Part shown: piece by piece, positions 42,296 to 50,682 of the stretch
Numbering within the stretch: position 1 is the first letter of the stretch
How the letters are laid out: every line of letters starts with the position of its first letter
Source: Arthrobacter hankyongi
Lineage (GTDB): Bacteria; Actinomycetota; Actinomycetes; Actinomycetales; Micrococcaceae
Direction of reading: 5' to 3'
Length of the DNA: 64,000 nucleotides
Assembly: GCF_022012395.1 (NCBI RefSeq)
Contig: NZ_JAKLTQ010000007.1
Span: 62,001 to 126,000 of the forward strand
The notes under the pieces: generated by a model
The model's database searches: none
The model's input: only the letters and a program-made list of their open reading frames with translations
What the model was told of the DNA's origin: nothing
Position numbers and translations under genes: made by a program

Positions 42296-43665
42296 CGGTG
42301 GGCCTCCGCTGTCAGTTTCCCCTCGCGGACGACGCAGATGCCGTCGACGAACACGTACCTCACGTCCCTGAAGTCTTCCGCGCCGGCAACCACGACGTCG
42401 GCCGCCCGGCCGGCCTGCAGACGGCCGCTTTGCGGGGCGATACCCGGGATCAGGTCCGCAACGGCGGAGGTGGCCATGGCGACGGCGCCGGCGAGGGGGC
42501 GGTGCCCTTGGGCAGCGACGTCCTGGACGGCCGCGATCAGTTCGTCGTGCTCCCCGTCCCGTCCGTAGTCGGTGGCGAGCACGGACACCAGACCGGGCTC
42601 GCCGAGCAGTAGGTCCCAGTGGTCGCGGGTGGTGACGGTGTGCCGGCGGTGCAGCAGGTCGAACACCGAGGCCTCGGCCGGCCAGCCGTTGCCACGTCCC
42701 AGGACAGCAAGCTCGAGTGCTTCGGCAGGACTGTGGGACGGGTGGTTGACATGGGCTGCGATCACTTGGACCCCGTTCCCCCGTGTTTCGGCCATCAGGT
42801 CGCGCAGGATGCGTGCGGTGGCGGAGGCGCTGTGCACGATGGCGGGAACGCCCAGGCGTGATGCTGCCAGCACGCCTTCCCGGATCCCCGTGATGGCGGG
42901 CACGAACGAGGGCAGCACGGAGTCCTCGATCACCGTTCTGAGCTCGTCCATCGTGAGGCGTCCCGACAAGCCTGCCTCATAGGCCGCAGTGTCCAGAGCC
43001 TCGGCATCGAAGGCGGAGGCATCGATGAACCTGCCGAGCACCGCCTCCTTCAGGCGCCGCGCCTGACCGATCTCCACGCGCACGCCGGTCAGTTTCTCGA
43101 TGGCCGCCGGGATGTAGACCAGGTCCTGGCCACCCCCGCCGAGCGTCTGTCCGCCGCCGAGCTCGCCGATGGCCACGGCGCCGTCATCGATCATCCGTTC
43201 CACGGTCAGGGCGCGTGTGCGGGCAGTCAGGCCCCGGCCGTCGGCGAACTGCGCGGCCTGGAGCGCTGCGGGCAGGTGGCTCGTGGCACCGCGTACGTGG
43301 ACCGCGTGGCGCCGGTCCGCCTCGCGGACCTCGTCCATGCCGGCGAAGCCGCAGAGGTTGAGCACCGTGGTGGTGCCGGCCAGCAGGTGGCGGTCCAGGT
43401 TTCCCATCCACGCCTGCTCGGCCAGGCGGGCCGCGGCGCTGGGGAAGAGCGGGCCGGGACTGACCCCGTGGGCGTGGCAGTTGATGAGGCCCGGCATCAC
43501 CACGCAGCCTGCCGCGTCGATGGTCTCCCCGGCGAACTCCTGCACCGGATCCCACCGCGTCAGGACATCGGCGACCCGGCCATGGCGCAGCACGACGACA
43601 CCGTTCGCAATAACGGTGTCACCGGTGCCGGGGACTACGGTTCCGCCCTGGATCAGCGTGGACAT
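42292..43665 (-). CDS. Metal-dependent amidohydrolase family protein
   Basis: A 457-residue amidohydrolase. Metal ligands appear as the HAH motif in INCHAHGVSPG (about residue 64), His in PAIVHSASATA and VIAAHVNHPSHS, and Asp in LATDYGRDG. The overall layout with a split beta-sandwich domain at both ends matches the cytosine deaminase/atrazine hydrolase branch. It heads a unit with the small protein and amidase. The promoter carries a copy of the shared element at 43684-43713. The substrate is likely a cyclic amide or N-substituted amidine, which is an inference. Confidence 0.82.
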   Translation of the reverse strand: MSTLIQGGTVVPGTGDTVIANGVVVLRHGRVADVLTRWDPVQEFAGETIDAAGCVVMPGLINCHAHGVSPGPLFPSAAARLAEQAWMGNLDRHLLAGTTTVLNLCGFAGMDEVREADRRHAVHVRGATSHLPAALQAAQFADGRGLTARTRALTVERMIDDGAVAIGELGGGQTLGGGGQDLVYIPAAIEKLTGVRVEIGQARRLKEAVLGRFIDASAFDAEALDTAAYEAGLSGRLTMDELRTVIEDSVLPSFVPAITGIREGVLAASRLGVPAIVHSASATARILRDLMAETRGNGVQVIAAHVNHPSHSPAEALELAVLGRGNGWPAEASVFDLLHRRHTVTTRDHWDLLLGEPGLVSVLATDYGRDGEHDELIAAVQDVAAQGHRPLAGAVAMATSAVADLIPGIAPQSGRLQAGRAADVVVAGAEDFRDVRYVFVDGICVVREGKLTAEAHR

Positions 43666-43683
43666 CGCCCTCCCTGTCAGCTA

Positions 43684-43713
43684 TTTTCAGAATATCGAAG
43701 TTTCTTCACCATA
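43684..43713 (-). promoter_or_regulatory. Shared promoter element, copy a (amidohydrolase unit)
   Basis: Read on the minus strand: TATGGT (-10, 43708-43713), then GAAGAA, ACTTCGATATT and CTGAAAA. It sits about 20 bases before the amidohydrolase start. The same layout occurs at 46062, 48303, 53986, 57765 and 57960. The -10 box plus downstream tail suggests a regulator that covers the transcription start. Confidence 0.6.
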
Positions 43714-43765
43714 GACGCAACTGCTGGATCTTGGAATACCCGTCCTCGACCGAGGGGAGATCGGA

Positions 43766-44704
43766 TTGACAGGGCAGACCACCACGCGTGGATTTGTTGG
43801 CTACGGCGAGTTCCCGCCGGATTTCCGCTGGCCCGGCGACGCCAGGGTGGCAGTCTCGCTGGTCATCAACGTGGAGGAAGGAGCCGAGCGCAGCCGGGCC
43901 CGCGGCGATTCCGCCGATGACCTCGGAGCCCACTGGATCCCGGCCCATGCGGTTCCGGGCGCCCGGAACCTCACGCTGGAATCTGCCTTCGAGTACGGTG
44001 CGCGGGCCGGCATTTGGCGCCTCCTGCGCATCCTTCGACACCACGAGGTCCGGGCCACAGCGTTCTGCTGCGCAGCAGCATTGCAGCTCAATCCGGGGGT
44101 GGCGGCTGCGCTGGTCCGGGACCGCCACGAGATCGCCGACCACGGCCAGCAGTGGGACACTCATACGGGCCTCAGCGCCGAGGACGAGCAGCAGCTGATC
44201 ATCCAATCCCGGGATGCCATCACTGCAAGCACCGGGGTACGCCCCACCAGTTGGTACTCGCGCGACGGGCTCAATCCGCACACGCGGCAGACGCTGGCTG
44301 CCGCAGGGTTCACCTACGACTCGAACAGTTTCAACGACGACGTGCCGCACTGGGGGGCCGGCCCAAACAATCCCCGGCTGCCGGTGCTGCCCTACGCCGG
44401 CGACACGAACGATTCCGGCCTCCTCGGCCTGTTTCCTACGGCCGGTGCCTTCGCCGGCCATCTCGCAGCCACGCTGGACATGCTGCTCGCCGACACGCGC
44501 AGCGGCCCCTCGGTCATGAGCATCGGACTGCATCCGCGCCTGATCGGCAGGCCGGCGTATGCGGCCGCCCTCGGCCGGTTCCTGGCCCATGCACAGCAGA
44601 ACGGAAAGGCAGTATGGTTCGCCACCCGCGAGGAGATCGTCAATTGGTGGCTGCTCCGGACCGGCGGAGACGCCGGCCCGGACCCTCACGTCTCTGAAAT
44701 TTAG
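43766..44704 (+). CDS. Polysaccharide deacetylase-fold hydrolase (PuuE/cyclic-imide-hydrolase type), copy 1
   Basis: A 312-residue NodB-fold metal hydrolase of the PuuE branch. It shows YGEFPPDFRWPGDARVAVSL, VINVEEGAE, DRHEIADHGQQW (HxxxxH metal site) and VMSIGLHPRLIGRP. PuuE proteins hydrolyse allantoin; relatives hydrolyse cyclic imides. The start is TTG (43766) with GAGGGGA ahead of it. It diverges from the amidohydrolase unit. A paralogue lies at 47341-48261. Confidence 0.82.
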   Translation: MTGQTTTRGFVGYGEFPPDFRWPGDARVAVSLVINVEEGAERSRARGDSADDLGAHWIPAHAVPGARNLTLESAFEYGARAGIWRLLRILRHHEVRATAFCCAAALQLNPGVAAALVRDRHEIADHGQQWDTHTGLSAEDEQQLIIQSRDAITASTGVRPTSWYSRDGLNPHTRQTLAAAGFTYDSNSFNDDVPHWGAGPNNPRLPVLPYAGDTNDSGLLGLFPTAGAFAGHLAATLDMLLADTRSGPSVMSIGLHPRLIGRPAYAAALGRFLAHAQQNGKAVWFATREEIVNWWLLRTGGDAGPDPHVSEI

Positions 44705-45420
44705 GACATGGCGAGCAGCCGGCCCCAGCCCGGGATGGGGCGGGCTGCCCCCGCGAGCTGCAGCAGGTGCCAGAGCGTGGCCGTGGCGCTGTCCACGACG
44801 GGCAGCCCGTACTCCGCTTCGAAGCCGGCGGCAAGGTACCCCGAGCGGAGGTTGGTGCCGATGCAGACGACGGCATCGGCACCGCCCATGAAGGCAGGCC
44901 GCATCATCGACTCGATGTCACCGCGGCCAAGGAGGGCAATCTGCGGATTCGACATCACGGTTGCCGGGACGAAGGTGCCGGCCACCTCGATGCCGTGCCG
45001 GGCATATTCCTCCTCGATGAGCCGCGCGATGCCGGCCGGGCCGGGGAAGACGACGGCGATCCGTGCGGCCGAGAGCGCCTGCAGGGCGGCCAGGACGGCC
45101 AGGGACGCGGTGGTCGCCGGTGCCCCCGTCGCCGCGGCCAGTCCCGCGCACAGGGCGCGGTCGCCGGCAACACCCGTCCAGGACCCCGACGTTCCGTGGA
45201 ACGCCACCGCGGCCACCTCGGCGTCGGCCAGCAACGCCGGGGCCTCGCCGAGCACCTCCGCGTCGATGGCGTCATCGAGGCTCGGCGGCAGCCGGAAACG
45301 GCTGTAGTGCACCCCCACATCCGGCTGGTCCGCGAGCATGGCTGCGGTCATCGACTCCGCGTTCGAATTCGACGAAGGCACCAGGACGCCCAGGCGGTAC
45401 GACGGACCGGGCGCATCCAC
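44701..45420 (-). CDS. Asp/Glu racemase superfamily protein with arylmalonate-decarboxylase-like active site
   Basis: A 239-residue protein of the maleate isomerase/arylmalonate decarboxylase group, with N-terminal LGVLVPSSNSNAESM. Racemases and maleate isomerases use two Cys. Here the first position is Gly76 in FHGTSGSW and only the second, Cys186 in VVCIGTN, is present. Arylmalonate decarboxylase has the same arrangement (Gly74, Cys188, Thr75-Ser76), and here Thr77-Ser78 follow. A decarboxylase or other one-Cys enzyme is therefore likelier than a racemase. GTG start overlaps the XRE-cupin stop by one base. Confidence 0.72.
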   Translation of the reverse strand: MDAPGPSYRLGVLVPSSNSNAESMTAAMLADQPDVGVHYSRFRLPPSLDDAIDAEVLGEAPALLADAEVAAVAFHGTSGSWTGVAGDRALCAGLAAATGAPATTASLAVLAALQALSAARIAVVFPGPAGIARLIEEEYARHGIEVAGTFVPATVMSNPQIALLGRGDIESMMRPAFMGGADAVVCIGTNLRSGYLAAGFEAEYGLPVVDSATATLWHLLQLAGAARPIPGWGRLLAMS

Positions 45421-46028
45421 TAGTGGGCCCTGCCGAGCGAGGGCGGCGTGGAGATGGCGAGCATGACCGCCGCGGACTCCGTGTGGTTGCTCCACCAGTG
45501 CGGCAGGGAGGCATCATAGGTCAGGCTGTCGCCGGGTCCCAGCGTGGAGTCCTGTCCCGCGACGGTCGCCACCAGCGTACCGGCCTGGACCAGGACGCAT
45601 TCCTCGCCTTCATGCGAGTGCGGGACATGGGAGCCGTCGAAGTTGGCGGGGATCGTCATGCTGACTACGCCAAGCTTCCGGTCGGTGTCCGGGACGATCA
45701 GTTCCATGCTGATGCCCTGGGACGGAATTTCGATCCGCCGCCTGTCCGTCCGGCGCACGAGCATGCGTTCCCGGCCCTCGTTCGGATTGGTGAACATGCT
45801 GGACAACGGGAGGTCGAGTGAGTTTGCGAGGCGAAGGAGTGTCGCGAAAGAGGGATTGCCGATCCCCCGCTCAATCTGGCTGATCAGGCCCGCGCTGACA
45901 CCGGCCCGGTCGGCGAGTTCTTCCACCGTGAACCGGCCGACCCGCTGGTTCTTGACCATCGCTCCCAGATGGGTGATCCAGAAGTCCCGGTCCAGGGTCT
46001 CGCTCGCCTCGTTATCTGCCGCCTCCAT
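45420..46028 (-). CDS. XRE-family regulator with C-terminal cupin domain
   Basis: About 202 residues. The HTH (residues about 27-75: FTVEELADRAGVSAGLISQI, ERGIGNPSFATLLRLANSLD) is followed by a cupin with HVPHSHEGEECVLV and GDSLTYDASLPHWWSN. Such regulators sense a small catabolic ligand. Its own promoter region has a copy of the shared element (46062-46094), so it is a candidate regulator of all six copies. The start may be ATG 46028 or GTG 46037, which has AAGGGGG closer to the ideal spacing. Confidence 0.85.
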   Translation of the reverse strand: MEAADNEASETLDRDFWITHLGAMVKNQRVGRFTVEELADRAGVSAGLISQIERGIGNPSFATLLRLANSLDLPLSSMFTNPNEGRERMLVRRTDRRRIEIPSQGISMELIVPDTDRKLGVVSMTIPANFDGSHVPHSHEGEECVLVQAGTLVATVAGQDSTLGPGDSLTYDASLPHWWSNHTESAAVMLAISTPPSLGRAH

Positions 46029-46061
46029 GACGTCCACGACGCCCCCTTCATTTATTGCGGA

Positions 46062-46094
46062 CTTTTCATCAGTATATCGAAGATGTTCAGTTTG
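46062..46094 (-). promoter_or_regulatory. Shared promoter element, copy f (XRE-cupin regulator)
   Basis: On the minus strand: CAAACT (weak -10 position), GAACAT, CTTCGATATACTGA and TGAAAAG. The middle, CTTCGATAT, is identical to copy a. It lies 34 bases before the regulator start and would allow autoregulation. Confidence 0.5.
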
Positions 46095-46135
46095 CCTGCT
46101 GGCGTTGGCCGCAAGGCTGCCGCCGCTCTGGCGAC

Positions 46136-46861
46136 TCATCCTAGCCGCGATGCCGCGTATCCGGACAGCAACGAGGCCAGTTCCCGCTCCCAATAGACCG
46201 CACAGCGGTCGGCACCGCTGGCGAACACATCTCCGGCGCCCTCCATGCCCGCTGCCGGGAGTCCCACGCTGTGGCCCGCCCGCGACAGCACGCCGACGAC
46301 GGTCCGGACCGCGTTTTCCACCGCCTCCGGGCCTCCGTCCCCCCTCCGCCGCAGGTCGCTTGCCAGATCCGTCGGCCCTACCCACCCCCCGCTGAAGAAC
46401 GGGGAAGCCGCGAAGTCTTCCACCCGCTCGACCGCGTCGACGGTCTCAAACAACACAGTAATCCGCGGCGGACGTGAGTAGTCCGCCCCGAATGCCGAAG
46501 CCTGCGATACCTGCTTCGGCCGCGACCCCTCGGGGGCATAGCGGGTCGCGTCGTGGGCGCGCTCAAGCTCGTTGATGCTGCACACCTGCGGCAGGACAAT
46601 CTCACCCACACCGGTGTTCGCGAACGCCACCAGCGTGTTCGCTTCCAGATCGGGAACACGGACCGCCACCTGTACCCCGGAGCCTGCCAACCGCTGCACA
46701 ACGTCACGGCACTGCTGGACGGTTAGCCCTGTCTGTTCCGCATCGAGGACCAGGAAGTCCACGCCCGCATGGACGAGGATGGCAAGCAGCGAGGGCGTCG
46801 GTTCGGCAGTAATCAATCCCACGCTGCGTTCCAGCGCCGGCATGGCGGTGTTGTGTGACAT
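46136..46861 (-). CDS. HpcH/HpaI aldolase/citrate lyase family protein
   Basis: A 241-residue class II pyruvate-type aldolase. It shows VGLITAEPTPSLLAILVHAG, VDFLVLDAEQTGLTV, and metal ligands Glu in TVLFETVDAVERV and Asp in WVGPTDLASDL. It would split or form a hydroxy-oxoacid to give pyruvate plus an aldehyde. It follows the cupin and deacetylase genes in the same direction. The substrate is unknown. Confidence 0.85.
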   Translation of the reverse strand: MSHNTAMPALERSVGLITAEPTPSLLAILVHAGVDFLVLDAEQTGLTVQQCRDVVQRLAGSGVQVAVRVPDLEANTLVAFANTGVGEIVLPQVCSINELERAHDATRYAPEGSRPKQVSQASAFGADYSRPPRITVLFETVDAVERVEDFAASPFFSGGWVGPTDLASDLRRRGDGGPEAVENAVRTVVGVLSRAGHSVGLPAAGMEGAGDVFASGADRCAVYWERELASLLSGYAASRLG

Positions 46862-46915
46862 CGAGGGCTCCTCCAGGTAGTTTGCGGGATCTGCTGTTGC
46901 CGGACGGCACTGTCC

Positions 46916-47314
46916 CTACTCGTCGGGGACGAACTGCCAGTCCGCGGGCTTGCTGACCCCGACAACCAGGTCAACCGCGGTATCGCCGTCGTTCGTGAGG
47001 CCATGCCGGGTCCCCCGCGGGATGTAGATGCCGTCGCCGGGCCGGGCGCGGTACTCGGTGTCGCCGAGATGGACCAGCGGAGTTCCGGAGATGACGACAT
47101 AGAATTCCGAGGCATCGGGGTGGTGGTGACACAGGTGGTGCTGGCCAGGCAGGATCCGCCCCCAGCTGACGCACAGGTCATCGGAACCGCTCAGGTCCCG
47201 GGAGATGAGCGTGCACACCAGCCCCTGGTCGCGCTGGCCGTTCAGGCCGATCTTGTCGAGTTCCGCGAAACCTTGCTGGTCGACGTTGTGCACCAGCCGG
47301 GCAATATCCGTCAT
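46916..47314 (-). CDS. Cupin-domain protein
   Basis: A 132-residue single-cupin protein. Motif 1 is PGQHHLCHHHPDASEFYVVISG and motif 2 is PGDGIYIPRGTRHGLTN, giving His, Glu and His as metal ligands. Such proteins can be isomerases, lyases or dioxygenase-like enzymes. The ATG at 47314 is chosen since AAAGGGGA precedes it; a longer frame starts at the end of the deacetylase gene. It probably handles a small oxygen-rich intermediate. Confidence 0.8.
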   Translation of the reverse strand: MTDIARLVHNVDQQGFAELDKIGLNGQRDQGLVCTLISRDLSGSDDLCVSWGRILPGQHHLCHHHPDASEFYVVISGTPLVHLGDTEYRARPGDGIYIPRGTRHGLTNDGDTAVDLVVGVSKPADWQFVPDE

Positions 47315-47340
47315 CGCGTCCCCTTTGCTCGCGGCTGCCA

Positions 47341-48261
47341 TCACGCCACCCCCTCAAAGGCCGCCTCGGGCTGCCGTACCGGTGGATGCTCGAGCCACCA
47401 GCGGGCGATCTCCTCGCGGGTGGCAAACCAGACTCCCTGCTGGGCGAGCGCATACTCCAGGAAGCGGCGCACGCCGTGGGCGACGCTGGGCCGCCCACCG
47501 ATCCGCAGGTGCAGTCCGACCGACATCATCTTGGGCACGGTCTCGCCCTCGATCAGCAGGCAGTCGAGGGTGTCCTTGAGCACGGTGAAGAATTCGTCCG
47601 CGGTGCCCAGGCTCCCGCTGCCCCAGAACCGGGCATCGTTGGTGTCACCCGAATAGGGCAGGACAAGGTGCCGGGCAGGGCCGGCCTGAACATGGTAGGG
47701 CAGGTCATCGGCGTAGGAGTTCGAGTCGTAGAGGAAACCCTCCTCGGCGAGGATCGTCCGGGTGTTCTCGGTAATCCCCTCCCGGACGTACCACCCCACC
47801 GGCGTCACCCCGGCGACGGCCTGGATCGCAGCCACGCAGGCCCGGATTTCGGCCCGCTCCTCGGCGGGGGTCATGCCGACGGTCCCCCGCCACTTGTAGC
47901 CGTGCGCGCAGATCTCGTGTCCGTCGCGGACGATCGCCCGGGCCGCTTCGGGATTCCTTTCGAGCGCGGCGCCGCAGGCCATGAAGGTCGCCGGCACCTT
48001 GTATTCGCGCAGCATGCCCAGGTAGCGCCAGATGCCCACCCGGCTGCCGTACTCGAAGAACGACTCTTTCATCAGGCTCCGGCGGGCGGGATCGGCGGAC
48101 CAGCCCCCGAAGACCGACACATCCTCGTCGCGCCCGTCGCCGGCCTCGATGGAACTCTCCGCACCTTCCTCGTAATTGAGCACGAGGGAAACGGCGACCT
48201 TGGCATTATGCGGCCATCTGACGACCGGCGGGTTCTCCCCGTATCCAATCAGGTCTCTCAT
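47341..48261 (-). CDS. Polysaccharide deacetylase-fold hydrolase (PuuE/cyclic-imide-hydrolase type), copy 2
   Basis: A 306-residue paralogue of the protein at 43766, with YGENPPVVRWPHNAKVAVSL, VLNYEEGAESS, GHEICAHGYKWRG (HxxxH metal site) and MMSVGLHLRIGGRP. The conserved EEGAE and HG motifs are those of PuuE allantoinase and related cyclic amide hydrolases. GAGGAGTG precedes its ATG. Copy b of the shared element lies 42 bases upstream. The two copies differ in the region following EEGAE, so they may act on different rings. Confidence 0.85.
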   Translation of the reverse strand: MRDLIGYGENPPVVRWPHNAKVAVSLVLNYEEGAESSIEAGDGRDEDVSVFGGWSADPARRSLMKESFFEYGSRVGIWRYLGMLREYKVPATFMACGAALERNPEAARAIVRDGHEICAHGYKWRGTVGMTPAEERAEIRACVAAIQAVAGVTPVGWYVREGITENTRTILAEEGFLYDSNSYADDLPYHVQAGPARHLVLPYSGDTNDARFWGSGSLGTADEFFTVLKDTLDCLLIEGETVPKMMSVGLHLRIGGRPSVAHGVRRFLEYALAQQGVWFATREEIARWWLEHPPVRQPEAAFEGVA

Positions 48262-48302
48262 TGCTTCACTCCTCGCAGCTGGTTGGCGTCCGGCATGGAA
48301 CT

Positions 48303-48332
48303 TTTTCAGTATTTTGATTTTTCTTCATTATA
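48303..48332 (-). promoter_or_regulatory. Shared promoter element, copy b (deacetylase copy 2 unit)
   Basis: Minus strand: perfect -10 TATAAT (48327-48332), then GAAGAA, AAATCAAAATA and CTGAAAA. It overlaps the last codon and stop of the metallo-beta-lactamase gene upstream and gives the deacetylase-cupin-aldolase genes their own promoter inside the long run of same-strand genes. Confidence 0.6.
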
Positions 48333-49134
48333 GAACTCTTCCCTCGTAGACCTGGCGGTGCGCCGCCAGCGACGTCATGAGCATGCCCTCAACGTCGTCG
48401 ATCACATTGCCGTGTGCCGGGCCGACGAACCTGACGGGAAGCGCTTCCAGCGTTTCCCTGACCTGCTCGAAGGCCGGGACGACGTCGACGAACTTGGTCC
48501 AGTAGAGCGCCCGGCCGGTGCCGTACGCCGCCTGTTCGACCGTCGGGGGCACCGGCATCTCGCCGGAGAGCATCCGGCACTGCCCGGGCAGGTGCACCGG
48601 CTCGTCGTCTTCCTCCGGCGCGGGCACGTCGTGGATGTAGGAGAACCCGTCCGAGACGAACAGCATCCCGGCCCCGCTGTCGTAGCCCCAGAGCGTGTTC
48701 TCGAGGTCGCGGATGAAGGCAGTCAGGAACCGGAACTCGCGGCCGCCGAGATCGAGGCACTCACCGGCTGCCTTGGAAATGAACCGGTCCTCGTATTCGG
48801 GGAAGTGCAGGAGGTAGTCGCGCACGTCGCCGACGACGAGCGCCGAGGGATATCTCTCGAGCAGCCCGGGCAGGTTGCCGGCGTGGGGTATTTCCGGGTG
48901 GGTGGGGAAGATATAGTCCAACGGACGCCCACCCAGCGCCGTGTCCAGCTGTTCCATGACCACCGGCAGGTGGGCCGGGTCCCCGGTATCGACCAGGATC
49001 GAGGCCCTGGCCCCCACCACCAGATAGGCGGAGACGTGGTAGTGGACCTCCTGGCCCGGGGCATTGGCGACCAGGCATCCGCCCAGCCAATGCACGCCGT
49101 CGGCAATCAGCCGGGCCTCATGTGCTGCGCTCAT
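48328..49134 (-). CDS. Metallo-beta-lactamase-fold protein, diiron-domain-like (pair A, metal-binding partner)
   Basis: A 268-residue MBL-fold protein close to the oxygen-binding diiron domain of flavodiiron proteins. Candidate ligands are His and Glu in PTHPEIPHAGN (HxExxH), Asp in LFVSDGFSYIH and His in VGPAHGNVIDD. The usual HxHxDH motif is absent; a Pro replaces the middle Asp. No flavodoxin domain follows. It overlaps the next gene (49131) by 4 bases and forms a pair with it; the paralogous pair is at 52334-54004. The reaction is unknown. Confidence 0.75.
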   Translation of the reverse strand: MSAAHEARLIADGVHWLGGCLVANAPGQEVHYHVSAYLVVGARASILVDTGDPAHLPVVMEQLDTALGGRPLDYIFPTHPEIPHAGNLPGLLERYPSALVVGDVRDYLLHFPEYEDRFISKAAGECLDLGGREFRFLTAFIRDLENTLWGYDSGAGMLFVSDGFSYIHDVPAPEEDDEPVHLPGQCRMLSGEMPVPPTVEQAAYGTGRALYWTKFVDVVPAFEQVRETLEALPVRFVGPAHGNVIDDVEGMLMTSLAAHRQVYEGRVL

Positions 49135-49898
49135 CGGCCCCCCATTTCAAAGATGGCTACCGCCAGGCCTTCGGCTTCCCGGGCGCATTCCGCGACGCCG
49201 GTGAACGGCACCCCGTAACCGGGCCCGATGGCGGCCACTTGCCGGTTGCGGACATTGCGCAGCACGTCATGGGCGATCGGCCGCGTGTCGGCCTGGGTGA
49301 ACCAGCGGAATTTCCGCAGTCCGTCACGCGGGTCCGCGCCGGCGTCTGTGCCGTGGGTGAAGGCGTCGGAGGTCAGCAGCACCCCCGACTCCGGATCGAA
49401 GATCCACAACGTCGGCAGCAGGCGGAGCAGCGGGGAAACGAACTCGAGGACGACGCCGTCGATCACTTCGACCTCAAGGGAACTGCCGGGCTCCACCGAG
49501 ACCCGCCGGGCCGCGGCCGCAGCACGGGGCACCGTGATCCCGCCCGTGTACCACACGGACTCGACGGAAAACCGGGCCTCGATGGCCGGCAGGTTCAGGC
49601 AGCATTCCATCTCGGTCCTCGTGAGCACGATGGACAGCGGCTCCCCCGGGGCGAGCAGACGGTCGAGCTGCCGCAGGATCTGGTCCGCGTGCAGACGGAT
49701 CCCGGTATCGACGAGCACCGAACCGGACCTGCCCCGGACCAGGTAGCAGCTGACCGGCTGGCGCCTGCGCACCCCGGGCGGGCACCAGCTGACCCGCTCA
49801 TCCAGCAGGATGTCTCCGCCCAGCCGGTGGATGCGCCCGCCGGCCAGGGGGTCGGGCCCGGAACCGAAGTTCGGGGCCTCCGCGGTGGACCGTTTCAT
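49131..49898 (-). CDS. Metallo-beta-lactamase-fold protein with degenerate metal site (pair A, partner 2)
   Basis: A 255-residue MBL-fold protein. In the place of HxHxDH it has VLTRTEMECCLNL, so the His ligands are Arg, Glu and Cys; the last His motif is GPGYG. The bridging Asp in LLTSDAFTHG remains. It is probably a structural or regulatory partner of the 48328 gene product, with which it overlaps by 4 bases. It also overlaps the isochorismatase stop by 4 bases. A paralogue with the same losses lies at 53156. Confidence 0.72.
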   Translation of the reverse strand: MKRSTAEAPNFGSGPDPLAGGRIHRLGGDILLDERVSWCPPGVRRRQPVSCYLVRGRSGSVLVDTGIRLHADQILRQLDRLLAPGEPLSIVLTRTEMECCLNLPAIEARFSVESVWYTGGITVPRAAAAARRVSVEPGSSLEVEVIDGVVLEFVSPLLRLLPTLWIFDPESGVLLTSDAFTHGTDAGADPRDGLRKFRWFTQADTRPIAHDVLRNVRNRQVAAIGPGYGVPFTGVAECAREAEGLAVAIFEMGGR

Positions 49899-50602
49899 CG
49901 CACGCCGTGCAGGCTCGAGGACATGGATGCCCCGCGGGACGCCGATTCCCACACGGCAACAGCCTCCTTGAGGGAGCACACGTCATGGCGTGCCTTCATG
50001 ACCGTCATCGCCGCATCGTGGACGACCGTGTCATACGCGCCCACGGCGTCCTCGAGCAGAACGGCATAGAAGTCGTTGTGCACCGCATCGCGGAGCGTGG
50101 CCTCGACGCATCCTCCGGTCGAGACCCCGACCAGGGCTACCGACTCGATTCCCTGGCTGCGCAGGAGCAGGGCGAGTTCGGTGCCCACGAACGCGCTGGG
50201 CCGGCGCTTGGTGATGACGACTTCCCCCGCTTCGGGCATGCACGGTTCGCAGAAGTCGGTGGCCGGATCACCCTTGAGGCTGAGCCTGCCCAGGTCGATC
50301 GGACGCCCGTTGGCTGCCGTGTACAGGGCCCGCAGCCAGGCGGCCGGTGAGCTGGCGCCGTCGGGAAGGTTTTCGACCCGGATGTGGAAGACGGGCACGC
50401 CGTTGGCCCGGGCTGCGGCGATTGCCTGTCCGCAGGCCTCGACGACGGCCGGCATCATGCTCAGGTCGTGGCCGGAGTCGCCGATGGCCCCCCCGGCCGA
50501 CACCGCGCCCTGCTGCATGTCGATGACCACAAGCGCCGTGGTCGCCGGGTCGAGCAGCTCATCGAGTGTGTCGCGTACCAGCTTTCCGCAAAGTTCAATC
50601 AT
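49895..50602 (-). CDS. Isochorismatase-family cysteine hydrolase
   Basis: A 235-residue cysteine hydrolase with the triad Asp in LVVIDMQQGA (about 28), Lys in ITKRRPSAF (about 132) and Cys in STGGCVEATLRDA (about 166). Members hydrolyse amides such as N-carbamoylsarcosine, nicotinamide, maleamate or ureidoacrylate. Here it fits a step releasing ammonia or carbamate from a ring-opened intermediate. It is translationally coupled to the MBL pair downstream. Confidence 0.85.
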   Translation of the reverse strand: MIELCGKLVRDTLDELLDPATTALVVIDMQQGAVSAGGAIGDSGHDLSMMPAVVEACGQAIAAARANGVPVFHIRVENLPDGASSPAAWLRALYTAANGRPIDLGRLSLKGDPATDFCEPCMPEAGEVVITKRRPSAFVGTELALLLRSQGIESVALVGVSTGGCVEATLRDAVHNDFYAVLLEDAVGAYDTVVHDAAMTVMKARHDVCSLKEAVAVWESASRGASMSSSLHGVR

Positions 50603-50624
50603 GGCTGTGCTCTTTCTCGTGGGG

Positions 50625-50662
50625 TTCGGGGCCGGCCGCAGTGGCCGCCGGCCGGCCCCGAA
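50625..50662 (-). terminator. Stem-loop after the Dpp-type binding-protein gene
   Basis: TTCGGGGCCGGCC (50625-50637) and GGCCGGCCCCGAA (50650-50662) form a perfect 13-bp stem. It lies just after the binding-protein stop on the minus strand and before the isochorismatase start. It may partly terminate or stabilise the upstream message, as common after binding-protein genes. Confidence 0.6.
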
Positions 50663-50682
50663 GGCAATGGTCCTGCGGCGGA

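Noticed and set aside
44701-45420. Annotation as maleate isomerase or Asp/Glu racemase
   Set aside because: The first catalytic Cys is replaced by Gly, so a two-Cys mechanism is unlikely. The superfamily name is kept but not the activity.
48328-49134. Beta-lactamase or glyoxalase II function for the MBL-fold proteins
   Set aside because: The HxHxDH motif of those enzymes is absent; the HxExxH pattern is closer to diiron-domain proteins.
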